From positions 1-17,416 of the forward strand of contig CADBMO010000019.1 of assembly GCA_902795755.1 (NCBI GenBank): a DNA stretch of 17,416 nt, written 5' to 3'. Source of the DNA: an uncultured Erysipelotrichaceae bacterium (GTDB taxonomy: Bacteria > Bacillota_I > Bacilli_A > RF39 > UBA660). Under the pieces are notes generated by a model. That model saw only the letters and a list, made by a program, of their open reading frames with translations. It searched no databases and had not been told where the DNA came from. Within the stretch, counting starts at the first letter, position 1, and every line of letters starts with the position of its first letter. Both the position numbers and the translations under genes were made by a program. Below are positions 5,739 through 12,502 of this stretch, piece after piece.

Positions 5739-6437
5739 ATGGGAAAGAAAAGTAAAAAGTATGTTGAAGCTTTAGGAAAACTTGAAAAAGGTAAAGCATA
5801 CACTTTAGAAGAAGCTTGTAAGCTTGTAAAAGAAACTTCTATTTCTAAGTTTGATGGTAGTATTGAACTAGCTGTTAGATTAAACTTAGACACTAGAAAA
5901 AATGACCAACAATTAAGAGGTGCTATAGTTTTACCACATGGAACTGGTAAAAGTAAAAAAGTTTTAGTTTTAGCAAAAGCAGATGCTGCTAAAGCCGCAA
6001 CTGAAGCTGGAGCTGACTATGTTGGTGACGTTGATATGATTACTAAAATTGAAAAAGAAAATTGGTTTGATTTTGACGTAATTATAGCAACACCAGAAAT
6101 GATGCCTTTATTAGGCAAATTAGGTAAGGTATTAGGTCCTAAGGGATTAATGCCAAACCCTAAAACAGGAACTGTTACAATGGATACTAAAAAAGCTGTT
6201 GAAGACGTTAAAAAAGGACGTGTTGAATACAGAACGGATTCATTTGCTAACGTTCATGCAATAGTTGGTAAAGCATCATTTAAAGAAGAAGATTTAGTAG
6301 ACAACGTAAAAGCGTTTATGGATGTAATTATTAAATCTAAACCACAAGCTGCTAAAGGTACATATTTGAAAAATGTTTCTTTATCATCAACTATGGGTCC
6401 TGGAATCAAAGTTGATTTAACTTCATTTGACAAATAA
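5739..6437 (+). CDS. rplA: 50S ribosomal protein L1
   Basis: L1 forms the mobile stalk near the E site and represses its own operon by binding mRNA. The 232 residues equal the B. subtilis length. Family segments are present: FDGSIELAVRLNLDTRKNDQ (about 38-57), RGAIVLPHGTGKSKKVLV (about 59-76), ATPEMMPLLGKLGKVLGPKG (about 117-136), LMPNPKTGTVT (137-147), and GTYLKNVSLSSTMGPGIKVD near the C-terminus. The start has AAGGAGG at 5725-5731. It is the second gene of the rplK-rplA unit. Its final codons and stop contain the -35 box (TTGACA) of the next promoter. Confidence 0.96.
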   Translation: MGKKSKKYVEALGKLEKGKAYTLEEACKLVKETSISKFDGSIELAVRLNLDTRKNDQQLRGAIVLPHGTGKSKKVLVLAKADAAKAATEAGADYVGDVDMITKIEKENWFDFDVIIATPEMMPLLGKLGKVLGPKGLMPNPKTGTVTMDTKKAVEDVKKGRVEYRTDSFANVHAIVGKASFKEEDLVDNVKAFMDVIIKSKPQAAKGTYLKNVSLSSTMGPGIKVDLTSFDK

Positions 6438-6455
6438 TGTAATTTAGTATATAGT
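6427..6455 (+). promoter_or_regulatory. Strong promoter of rplJ-rplL, overlapping the rplA stop
   Basis: -35 TTGACA (6427-6432, within the codons for Phe-Asp-Lys at the end of rplA), 17-nt spacer, -10 TATAGT (6450-6455). Expected start near 6462, just before the L10 leader. Confidence 0.75.
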
Positions 6456-6461
6456 ATTTGT

Positions 6462-6610
6462 TAGTTAACGCAACTGCGTTACATATAAAGTACCAAAGAC
6501 AGTAGGAGCATTTATGCATAACTATTATTCCTACCGAGGACGATTAATAAAACATGGTTTTAAAGTCTTTGTTTTGGTATGAACAAAGGCTTTTTAATTT
6601 AGGTACTTAT
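6462..6610 (+). promoter_or_regulatory. L10 leader: L10(L12)4-responsive transcription attenuator
   Basis: The leader has the known L10-leader elements: AGTACC then AAAGACAGTAGGAG (6489-6508), a variable hairpin, and TCCTACCGAGGA (6529-6540); GTAGGA 6502-6507 pairs with TCCTAC 6529-6534, forming the kink-turn region bound by L10. GTCTTTG (6565-6571) can pair either with CAAAGAC (6494-6500), an antiterminator, or with the right arm of the terminator at 6562-6595. GGTACTT (6602-6608) also complements AAGTACC (6488-6494). In B. subtilis excess L10(L12)4 favours termination before rplJ. A further stem TAACGC/GCGTTA lies at 6466-6481. Confidence 0.85.
6562..6595 (+). terminator. Attenuator terminator of the rplJ leader
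   Basis: A 12-bp stem (left arm 6562-6573, right arm 6582-6593, with one G-U type pair) and an 8-nt loop, followed by T-run to 6595. It stands 40 nt before the rplJ start, so it can only act as a conditional terminator. Confidence 0.8.
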
Positions 6611-6634
6611 AAAACTAAGAAAGGAGATGCACGT

Positions 6635-7132
6635 ATGGCAAATAAAGCAATAATTGCAAAAAAAGCAGAAGTTGTTGAAGAAATAACTGATCGTGTTAAG
6701 AATGCTAGTGGTGTAGTATTATTTGATTATCGTGGATTAACCGATGCTGAAATAGTACAATTACGTAGAAACTTACGTGAAGCAGATGCATCATATAAAG
6801 TATATAAAAACACATTAACAAAAAGAGCTTTTGATAACCTATCTATTAAATTAGATGAGTGTTTAGAAGGCCCATCAGCAATTGCAACTTCATCAGATGC
6901 AATTGCACCAATTAAAGTGTTATCTGACTTTGCAAAAGATCATCCAGCTTTAGAGCTAAAAGGTGGTATTGTAGAAGGTAAAGAAACATCTTTAGAAGAA
7001 TTAAAAGCATTAGCAAATATTCCATCAAGAGATGGCTTACTTACTATGTTTGCAGCAGGCTTAATGGAACATGTTAAGAACGTTGCAATATGCCTTGACT
7101 TACATAGTCAAAATTTAGAAGAAGAAAAATAA
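6635..7132 (+). CDS. rplJ: 50S ribosomal protein L10
   Basis: L10 anchors the L7/L12 dimers to the ribosomal stalk base and, with L12, autoregulates this operon. The start is the ATG at 6635 with AAGGAGAT at 6621-6628: it gives 165 residues, the family length, beginning MANKAIIAKKAEVVEEITD. The frame is open to a start codon at 6554, but that reading runs through the attenuator and is rejected. Conserved features: VVLFDYRGLTDAEIVQLRRNLR (about 28-49), YKVYKNTLTKRAF (about 54-66), EGPSAIA, and a C-terminal helix (MFAAGLMEHVKNVAICLDL) that carries L12 dimers. rplL follows after 26 nt and is presumably co-transcribed. Confidence 0.95.
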   Translation: MANKAIIAKKAEVVEEITDRVKNASGVVLFDYRGLTDAEIVQLRRNLREADASYKVYKNTLTKRAFDNLSIKLDECLEGPSAIATSSDAIAPIKVLSDFAKDHPALELKGGIVEGKETSLEELKALANIPSRDGLLTMFAAGLMEHVKNVAICLDLHSQNLEEEK

Positions 7133-7158
7133 TATAAATTTAAGGGAGGAAAATAAAA

Positions 7159-7530
7159 ATGGCTAAATTAAGTACAAAAGATATTATTGAAGCAATCAAA
7201 GAAATGAAAATTCTTGAAGTTAAAGAATTAGTAGATGCAATGAAAGAGGAATTTGGAGTAGATCCAAGTGCTGTAGCAGTAGCAGCAGCACCAGCAGCAG
7301 GTGCTAGTGCAGCTGAAGAAAAAACTGACGCAACTGTAGTATTAAAAGATGCAGGAGCAGCTAAGATTCAAGTAATCAAAGTAATTAGAGATATTACTGG
7401 ATTAGGATTAATGGATGCTAAGAAATTAGCAGACGAAGGTGGAAATGTTAAAGAAAACGCACCTATGGATGAAGCTAATGATATCAAAGCTAAATTAGAA
7501 GAAGCTGGAGCAACTGTAGAACTTGCTTAG
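7159..7530 (+). CDS. rplL: 50S ribosomal protein L7/L12
   Basis: The multicopy stalk protein that recruits and stimulates translational GTPases. The 123 residues show the usual plan: an N-terminal dimerisation domain (1-33), an Ala-rich hinge (AVAVAAAPAAGASAAEEK, about 38-55), and the C-terminal domain (about 57-123) with the factor-binding helices AAKIQVIKVIRDITGLGL and DAKKLADEGG. The start ATG has AAGGGAGG at 7142-7149. It ends in a strong terminator at 7544. In B. subtilis the next gene is ybxB and then rpoB, the same order here apart from one extra gene. Confidence 0.96.
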   Translation: MAKLSTKDIIEAIKEMKILEVKELVDAMKEEFGVDPSAVAVAAAPAAGASAAEEKTDATVVLKDAGAAKIQVIKVIRDITGLGLMDAKKLADEGGNVKENAPMDEANDIKAKLEEAGATVELA

Positions 7531-7543
7531 TTTATAAGTACTT

Positions 7544-7572
7544 AAGAACTATCTTTTGATAGTTCTTTTTTT
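7544..7572 (+). terminator. Strong Rho-independent terminator of rplL
   Basis: Perfect 10-bp stem AAGAACTATC (7544-7553) / GATAGTTCTT (7558-7567), loop TTTT, then T-run to 7572. Confidence 0.92.
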
Positions 7573-7582
7573 ATGCTATAAT
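7556..7582 (+). promoter_or_regulatory. Promoter of the RsmC-like gene, inside the rplL terminator
   Basis: -35 TTGATA (7556-7561) lies in the terminator loop and right arm; 15-nt spacer, shorter than ideal; extended -10 TGC-TATAAT (7574-7582), a perfect hexamer. Expected start near 7589, 11 nt before the ATG. Confidence 0.6.
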
Positions 7583-7599
7583 TTTTGTAGGTGATATGT

Positions 7600-8184
7600 A
7601 TGAATCATTATTTTACTAACAATGATAAATTAAAGGAAAATATTCAAAAGGTCAATGTAGATATCCACAGCATTAATTATTATTTTTATACCGATAATGG
7701 AGTTTTTTCTAAGGGAGAACTAGATTTTGGAACAGAATTACTTCTAAAAACATTTAAATATACTTATCCACAGGATAAAAAAGTTCTAGATATTGGTTGT
7801 GGTTGTGGGCCAATTGGAATATATTTATCAAAGCTTGGATTTACTGTTGATATGACTGATGTTAATGAAAAAACAATAAATTTATCTAAAAAAGCATTAA
7901 ATGAACAAATGTTAAAAGCAAATGTTTTTAAATCAGATGCATATGAAAATATAAATGATAGATATGATTATATAATATCTAATCCACCAATAAGAGTTGG
8001 GAAAGAAAAACTTTATGAAATAATAATGGATGCAAAAAAACATTTAAATGAAAATGGTGAAGTATGGCTTGTAGTAAGAAAAAAACAAGGTGCAGATTCA
8101 CTCGTACGTGATATGAAAGATATATATAAAACTGTTAATGTAATCAATAAGAAAAAGGGTTTTTGTGTTATAAAAGCAGTATAA
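7600..8184 (+). CDS. RsmC-like class I SAM methyltransferase (YbxB family)
   Basis: A 194-residue protein with one class I S-adenosylmethionine methyltransferase domain of the small MTS/RsmC type. Motif I is VLDIGCGCGP (62-71), the acidic end of strand 2 is TDVNE (86-90), and the catalytic NPPIRVGK (128-135) is of the NPP(F/I)H type used on exocyclic amino groups of guanine. YYFYTDNGVFSKGELDFGTELLL (about 27-49) is the family N-terminal signature. The homologue in B. subtilis (ybxB) occupies the same place between rplL and rpoB; the substrate is probably 16S rRNA guanosine, by family, but unproven. Start ATG at 7600 has AGGTGA (7589-7594); an in-frame GTG at 7591 is less likely. Confidence 0.88.
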   Translation: MNHYFTNNDKLKENIQKVNVDIHSINYYFYTDNGVFSKGELDFGTELLLKTFKYTYPQDKKVLDIGCGCGPIGIYLSKLGFTVDMTDVNEKTINLSKKALNEQMLKANVFKSDAYENINDRYDYIISNPPIRVGKEKLYEIIMDAKKHLNENGEVWLVVRKKQGADSLVRDMKDIYKTVNVINKKKGFCVIKAV

Positions 8185-8217
8185 CAATCATAATAGACTT
8201 GACTATTATGATTGTTT
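8184..8217 (+). terminator. Hairpin terminator of the RsmC-like gene
   Basis: Perfect 13-bp stem (8184-8196 with 8203-8215; left arm ACAATCATAATAG) and a 6-nt loop. The T-run is broken (TTGTG), so termination may be incomplete. Confidence 0.65.
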
Positions 8218-8227
8218 GTGATAGCAT
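8199..8227 (+). promoter_or_regulatory. Candidate promoter of the 8250 gene, inside the preceding hairpin
   Basis: -35 TTGACT (8199-8204) begins in the hairpin loop; 17 nt; extended -10 TGA-TAGCAT (8219-8227), a 4 of 6 match. Expected start near 8234. Confidence 0.45.
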
Positions 8228-8249
8228 AAGCGCTGATTTGGAGGGCTCT

Positions 8250-8717
8250 ATGAAAAAATATCATTCACCATTAGAAAAAAGAAATCAATATAATAATAGT
8301 TATTTGGCGGATACAATAACTCTACTTGCTCTATCTGGTATGTCTGCAACTTCAATTTTAACTGATTTAACGCAAAATATGGATTTTAAACTAGCGGGTA
8401 TTCCAGGTGTTGCAATCTTATGCTATGGGTTTATGGGCATAACAGGAGGATTTGCAGTATATAATCATGGTAAAGCAAAAAAATCGAATGAGAAGTATAT
8501 GAAAAATTTAAAAGCAAGGTTAAATATGCTTTCAAAAGAAGAATTAAAAGAATTAGAAAATATGTTGAATAATGAGGAAATTTTTAAGTTAGCTGAAGAA
8601 GTGAGAGATAATAATTTAGAAAAATTATTAGTAGAAAGAGAAAAACAAATTAGTAAAATGGAAGCTAGCAATAATACTTATGCAGATTTAAACTCGCGTA
8701 GAAGATATCATAAATAA
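8250..8717 (+). CDS. Unrecognised two-helix membrane protein
   Basis: I do not recognise this 155-residue protein. It has a polar N-terminus (MKKYHSPLEKRNQYNNSY), two likely membrane helices (about 19-40 and 48-71, both rich in Gly, Ala and Ser), and a long charged segment (about 73-140) that looks like helical or coiled coil (KNLKARLNMLSKEELKELEN; LAEEVRDNNLEKLLVEREKQ), ending in a basic SRRRYHK tail. The frame is open back to 8163, but ATG 8250 has GGAGGG at 8240-8245 and follows the terminator. It lies in the usually conserved gap between ybxB and rpoB, with its own promoter and strong terminator, so it is probably an independent gene. No signal peptide or catalytic motif is visible. Confidence 0.82.
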   Translation: MKKYHSPLEKRNQYNNSYLADTITLLALSGMSATSILTDLTQNMDFKLAGIPGVAILCYGFMGITGGFAVYNHGKAKKSNEKYMKNLKARLNMLSKEELKELENMLNNEEIFKLAEEVRDNNLEKLLVEREKQISKMEASNNTYADLNSRRRYHK

Positions 8718-8747
8718 CACAAATATGAAAAATATTTGTGTTTTTTT
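8717..8747 (+). terminator. Strong Rho-independent terminator of the 8250 gene
   Basis: Stem ACACAAATAT (8717-8726), loop GAAAA, stem ATATTTGTGT (8732-8741), then T-run to 8747. It isolates rpoB from upstream transcription. Confidence 0.92.
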
Positions 8748-8768
8748 GAATTATTTTAAGAAAATCTA

Positions 8769-8797
8769 TTGACACTACTAGCTTTTTCCTGTAATAT
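8769..8797 (+). promoter_or_regulatory. Promoter of rpoB-rpoC
   Basis: -35 TTGACA (8769-8774), 17-nt spacer, -10 TAATAT (8792-8797). Expected start near 8804, giving a leader of about 63 nt with a small hairpin (TGTCT 8813-8817 with AGACA 8826-8830). Confidence 0.75.
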
Positions 8798-8866
8798 TTT
8801 AAATTGGTACTGTGTCTTTAATTTTAGACATGTTCTTTAAAAATTTATAGTTTAGGGGTGGATTGA

Positions 8867-11800
8867 GTGGCTTATAAAGTAAGAAAAATGAACGAATACC
8901 GTAAAAGAAGAGATTTCTCTAGGGTTAGTAACTCTTTGGATTTAGGGGGACTTTTAGAAATCCAAACAAAATCGTATAACTGGTTTATACAAGAAGGAAT
9001 CAAGGAAGTTTTAGAGGAAATAAGCCCAGTAGGTAATTTCTCTGGAAAGTACACCATTGAATTTGGTGAATACTCTTTTGACGAACCAAGATATGGAGTA
9101 AAGGAGTGTAAGGAGAAAAAGACTACTTACGCTGCACCTTTAAAGGTTCAAACACGCTTATTTAACAATGAAACAGGGGAAGTTAAGGAACAAGAAATAT
9201 TCTTAGGTGATATGCCATTAATGACTGATTCTGGATCATTTATTTTCAACGGATCAGAGCGTGTTATTGTATCGCAATTAGTGCGTTCACCAAGTGTATA
9301 CTATGGTAGAGAAATAGATAAAAACGGTAGAGCTGTTATATCTTCACAAATAATACCTACAAGAGGTACATGGTTAGAGTATAAATTAAATAGTAAAGAT
9401 GTTGTAGATGTTAGAATAGATCGTAATAGAAAAGTTGTTGTAACTGCATTTTTACGTGCTTTTGGGCTTTCTAGTGATGAAGATATCTTAAAACTATTTG
9501 GTGATGATGAATATATCAAAAACACACTAGATAAAGATTCTACTAAGAATACTGATGAGGCTTTAATTGAAATATATGAAAAATTAAAACCAGGAGAGCC
9601 TGCTACAATTGATAGTTCAAAGAACCAATTAATTACTAGATTCTTTGATAACTTTAGATATGACTTAGCAAAAGTAGGCCGTTATAAATTTAATAAAAAA
9701 CTTAATGTTTTAGATCGTTTATTAGGACAAACATTAGCAGAAGATATTAAAGATGGCAGAAAGGTAGTAGCAAAGGCTGGCACTAAAGTAACTAATGATG
9801 TATTACAAACATTAAAACCTGTATTTGAAAAAGGTTATGGTGTTATTGATGCGCCTGATGATAAAGAATTGGATGAACATACTAAGGTACAAGTTGTAAG
9901 TGTATACTCGCCACTTGATCCAAGTAAGGTTGTTAAAATTATTGGTAACGATCAAACAATTGATGTTAAAACACTTACTATATCTGATATATATGCATCT
10001 GTTTCATATTATTTAAACCTTTTACAAAACATTGGTTCAATAGACGAAATAGACCACTTATCAAACAGACGTTTAAGACAAGTTGGTGAGTTGTTGCAAA
10101 ATCAATTTAGAGTAGGTGTTGCTCGTATGGAAAGAGTTATTCGTGAAAGAATGACTACCATAGATGTTGAAACTGCTACTCCAAAAACATTAATTAATAT
10201 TAGGCCAATCACGGCTGTTATTAAAGAGTTCTTTGGATCAAGTCCATTATCTCAATTTATGGATCAAATTAATCCATTATCAGAATTAAATAACAAACGT
10301 CGTTTATCAGCGTTAGGGCCTGGTGGATTATCAAGGGATAGAGCTGCTATGGAAGTTCGTGACGTTAACGTATCACACTACGGTAGAATTTGTCCTATTG
10401 AATCTCCAGAAGGTGCTAACATAGGTTTAATTACATCACTTGCAAATTATGCAAAAATAAATGAATATGGTTTCATTATGACTCCATATCGAAAAGTAAA
10501 AGATGGAAAATTATTAGATCAAATAGATTATTTGACAGCTGACGAAGAAAATGGTCACATTATTTCACAAGCTAAGGTTGAAATGGATGGAGATACAATT
10601 ATTCAAGAACATTGTCCAGCTAGACAAAATGGTGAAAACATACTAGCAAAACCTAGTGAAATAGACTACATTGACGTAGCACCTCAACAAGTTGTATCTG
10701 TTACAACAAGTTGTATTCCATTCTTAGACCACGATGATGCACACCGTGCGTTAATGGGTTCAAACATGCAACGTCAAGCATTACCACTTCTAAGATCGGA
10801 AGCTCCACTTGTTGCAACTGGAGTTGAGGCACAAGCTGCTAAGGATTCAGGTGTTGCTGTTATCTCAAAAGCAGATGGTGTTGTAGAATATGTAGATGGT
10901 AAAAAAATTGTTGTTAAAACTACTAAAGATAAAGATACATACATTCTTAAAAACTTTGAAGGATCTAACGCAGGTACATGTTATCACCAAAGACCAATTG
11001 TTAAGATTGGAGATAAGGTTAAACGTGGACAAATAATTGCAGATGGTCCATCAACAGAACATGGTGAAGTTGCACTTGGTAAAAACCTAGTTGTAGCATT
11101 TATGACTTATAATGGTTATAACTATGAGGATGCTGTTATTCTAAATGAAAGAATGGTTAAAGATGATGTATTAACTTCACTTTATATAGAAGATTATGAA
11201 ATACAATGTCGTGATACTAAGTTAGGACCTGAAGAAATCACTCGTGATATTCCAAACGTAAGTGAAGAAGCTCGTCGTAACCTAGACGCAAATGGTATTA
11301 TAAAAATAGGTACTGAAGTTAAAGAAGGCGATATCTTAGTTGGTAAGGTTACTCCTAAAGGAATGGTTGAATTAACTTCAGAAGAAAAACTATTACATGC
11401 AATCTTTGGTGAAAAGACTCGTGAAGTTAGAGATACTAGCTTACGTGTTCCGCATGGTGGCGCTGGTATTGTTCACGATATTAAGATTTATACTAAAAAG
11501 GATTCAGATGAATTACCTAGTGGTGTTTCAAAAGAAATTCGTGTATATATAATTCAAAAACGTAAGATTCAAGTTGGTGACAAGATGGCAGGTCGTCATG
11601 GTAACAAGGGTGTTATTTCACTTGTTGCACCACAAGAAGATATGCCATATTTACCAGATGGTACGCCAGTTGATATCTTATTAAATCCACTTGGTGTTCC
11701 TTCTCGTATGAACCCAGGACAAATCTTAGAAATGCATTTAGGTATGGCTGCTAAGAAACTAGGCGTTTATACATCAACACCAGTATTTGATGGTGCAACT

Positions 11801-12502
11801 TGGGAAGATATACAAGAAATGATGAAAGAAGCTAAAATGGCACCAGATGGTAAAACTGTTTTATATAATGGTAAAACAGGTGAACCGTTTGATAACAGGG
11901 TAGCAGTTGGTGTTATGTACATGATTAAACTTGACCACATGGTAGATGATAAATTGCACGCTCGTGCTACAGGGCCTTATTCATTAGTTACACAACAACC
12001 ACTTGGTGGTAAAGCACAATTTGGTGGTCAAAGATTTGGTGAAATGGAAGTTTGGGCATTATATGCATATGGTGCTGCAAACGTACTTCAAGAAATGATG
12101 ACCGTTAAATCTGATGATGTTATTGGACGTGTTAAGGTGTACGAAGCAATCGTTAAAGGTAAGCCAGTTGATCAATCAGGTGTACCAGAAAGCTTTAGAG
12201 TACTAATTAAAGAGTTCCAAGCATTAGGATTAAATATTGCAATGATTAATGATCAAGGTAAAGAAGTAAGTGTTAAAACTCTTGAAGAAGAGGAAGATAA
12301 AGAATCATCTCCACTTTCTATAGAAGAAATTGATAATGTATCAATGGTACCTAAAAATGAAGAGTTACCAGCAGATACAATTACTAAGGAAGAATCTGAG
12401 GAAGAGGAAGAAGACCAAGAAGATCAAGATGATTATGAAGCAGAACTGGAAGATGAATTAGATGAACTGGAAGATGCTTTAATGGAAGGGGATGAAGAAT
12501 AA
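8867..12502 (+). CDS. rpoB: DNA-directed RNA polymerase subunit beta
   Basis: The 1211-residue beta subunit starts at GTG 8867 (GGGGTGG at 8855-8861) as MAYKVRKMNEYRKRRDFSRV. Fork loop and rifampicin pocket occupy residues 457-483 (E. coli 507-533), reading GSSPLSQFMDQINPLSEL then NNKRRLSALGPGGL. Asn476 (codon 10292-10294) replaces the His of E. coli position 526, Pro460 replaces Gln510, Ile468 Asn518 and Asn475 Thr525; Gln513, Asp516 and Ser531 are kept. Later hallmarks include GYNYEDAVILNERMV, KMAGRHGNKGV, and LGGKAQFGGQRFGEMEVWALYAYGAA. After the conserved core is a C-terminal tail of roughly 75 residues rich in Glu and Asp. The stop overlaps the rpoC start by one base. Confidence 0.98.
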   Translation: MAYKVRKMNEYRKRRDFSRVSNSLDLGGLLEIQTKSYNWFIQEGIKEVLEEISPVGNFSGKYTIEFGEYSFDEPRYGVKECKEKKTTYAAPLKVQTRLFNNETGEVKEQEIFLGDMPLMTDSGSFIFNGSERVIVSQLVRSPSVYYGREIDKNGRAVISSQIIPTRGTWLEYKLNSKDVVDVRIDRNRKVVVTAFLRAFGLSSDEDILKLFGDDEYIKNTLDKDSTKNTDEALIEIYEKLKPGEPATIDSSKNQLITRFFDNFRYDLAKVGRYKFNKKLNVLDRLLGQTLAEDIKDGRKVVAKAGTKVTNDVLQTLKPVFEKGYGVIDAPDDKELDEHTKVQVVSVYSPLDPSKVVKIIGNDQTIDVKTLTISDIYASVSYYLNLLQNIGSIDEIDHLSNRRLRQVGELLQNQFRVGVARMERVIRERMTTIDVETATPKTLINIRPITAVIKEFFGSSPLSQFMDQINPLSELNNKRRLSALGPGGLSRDRAAMEVRDVNVSHYGRICPIESPEGANIGLITSLANYAKINEYGFIMTPYRKVKDGKLLDQIDYLTADEENGHIISQAKVEMDGDTIIQEHCPARQNGENILAKPSEIDYIDVAPQQVVSVTTSCIPFLDHDDAHRALMGSNMQRQALPLLRSEAPLVATGVEAQAAKDSGVAVISKADGVVEYVDGKKIVVKTTKDKDTYILKNFEGSNAGTCYHQRPIVKIGDKVKRGQIIADGPSTEHGEVALGKNLVVAFMTYNGYNYEDAVILNERMVKDDVLTSLYIEDYEIQCRDTKLGPEEITRDIPNVSEEARRNLDANGIIKIGTEVKEGDILVGKVTPKGMVELTSEEKLLHAIFGEKTREVRDTSLRVPHGGAGIVHDIKIYTKKDSDELPSGVSKEIRVYIIQKRKIQVGDKMAGRHGNKGVISLVAPQEDMPYLPDGTPVDILLNPLGVPSRMNPGQILEMHLGMAAKKLGVYTSTPVFDGATWEDIQEMMKEAKMAPDGKTVLYNGKTGEPFDNRVAVGVMYMIKLDHMVDDKLHARATGPYSLVTQQPLGGKAQFGGQRFGEMEVWALYAYGAANVLQEMMTVKSDDVIGRVKVYEAIVKGKPVDQSGVPESFRVLIKEFQALGLNIAMINDQGKEVSVKTLEEEEDKESSPLSIEEIDNVSMVPKNEELPADTITKEESEEEEEDQEDQDDYEAELEDELDELEDALMEGDEE

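Noticed and set aside
6554..6634. Upstream in-frame start extending L10 by 27 residues
   Set aside because: The extension is the translated attenuator terminator of the L10 leader; ATG 6635 has a strong ribosome binding site and gives the family length.
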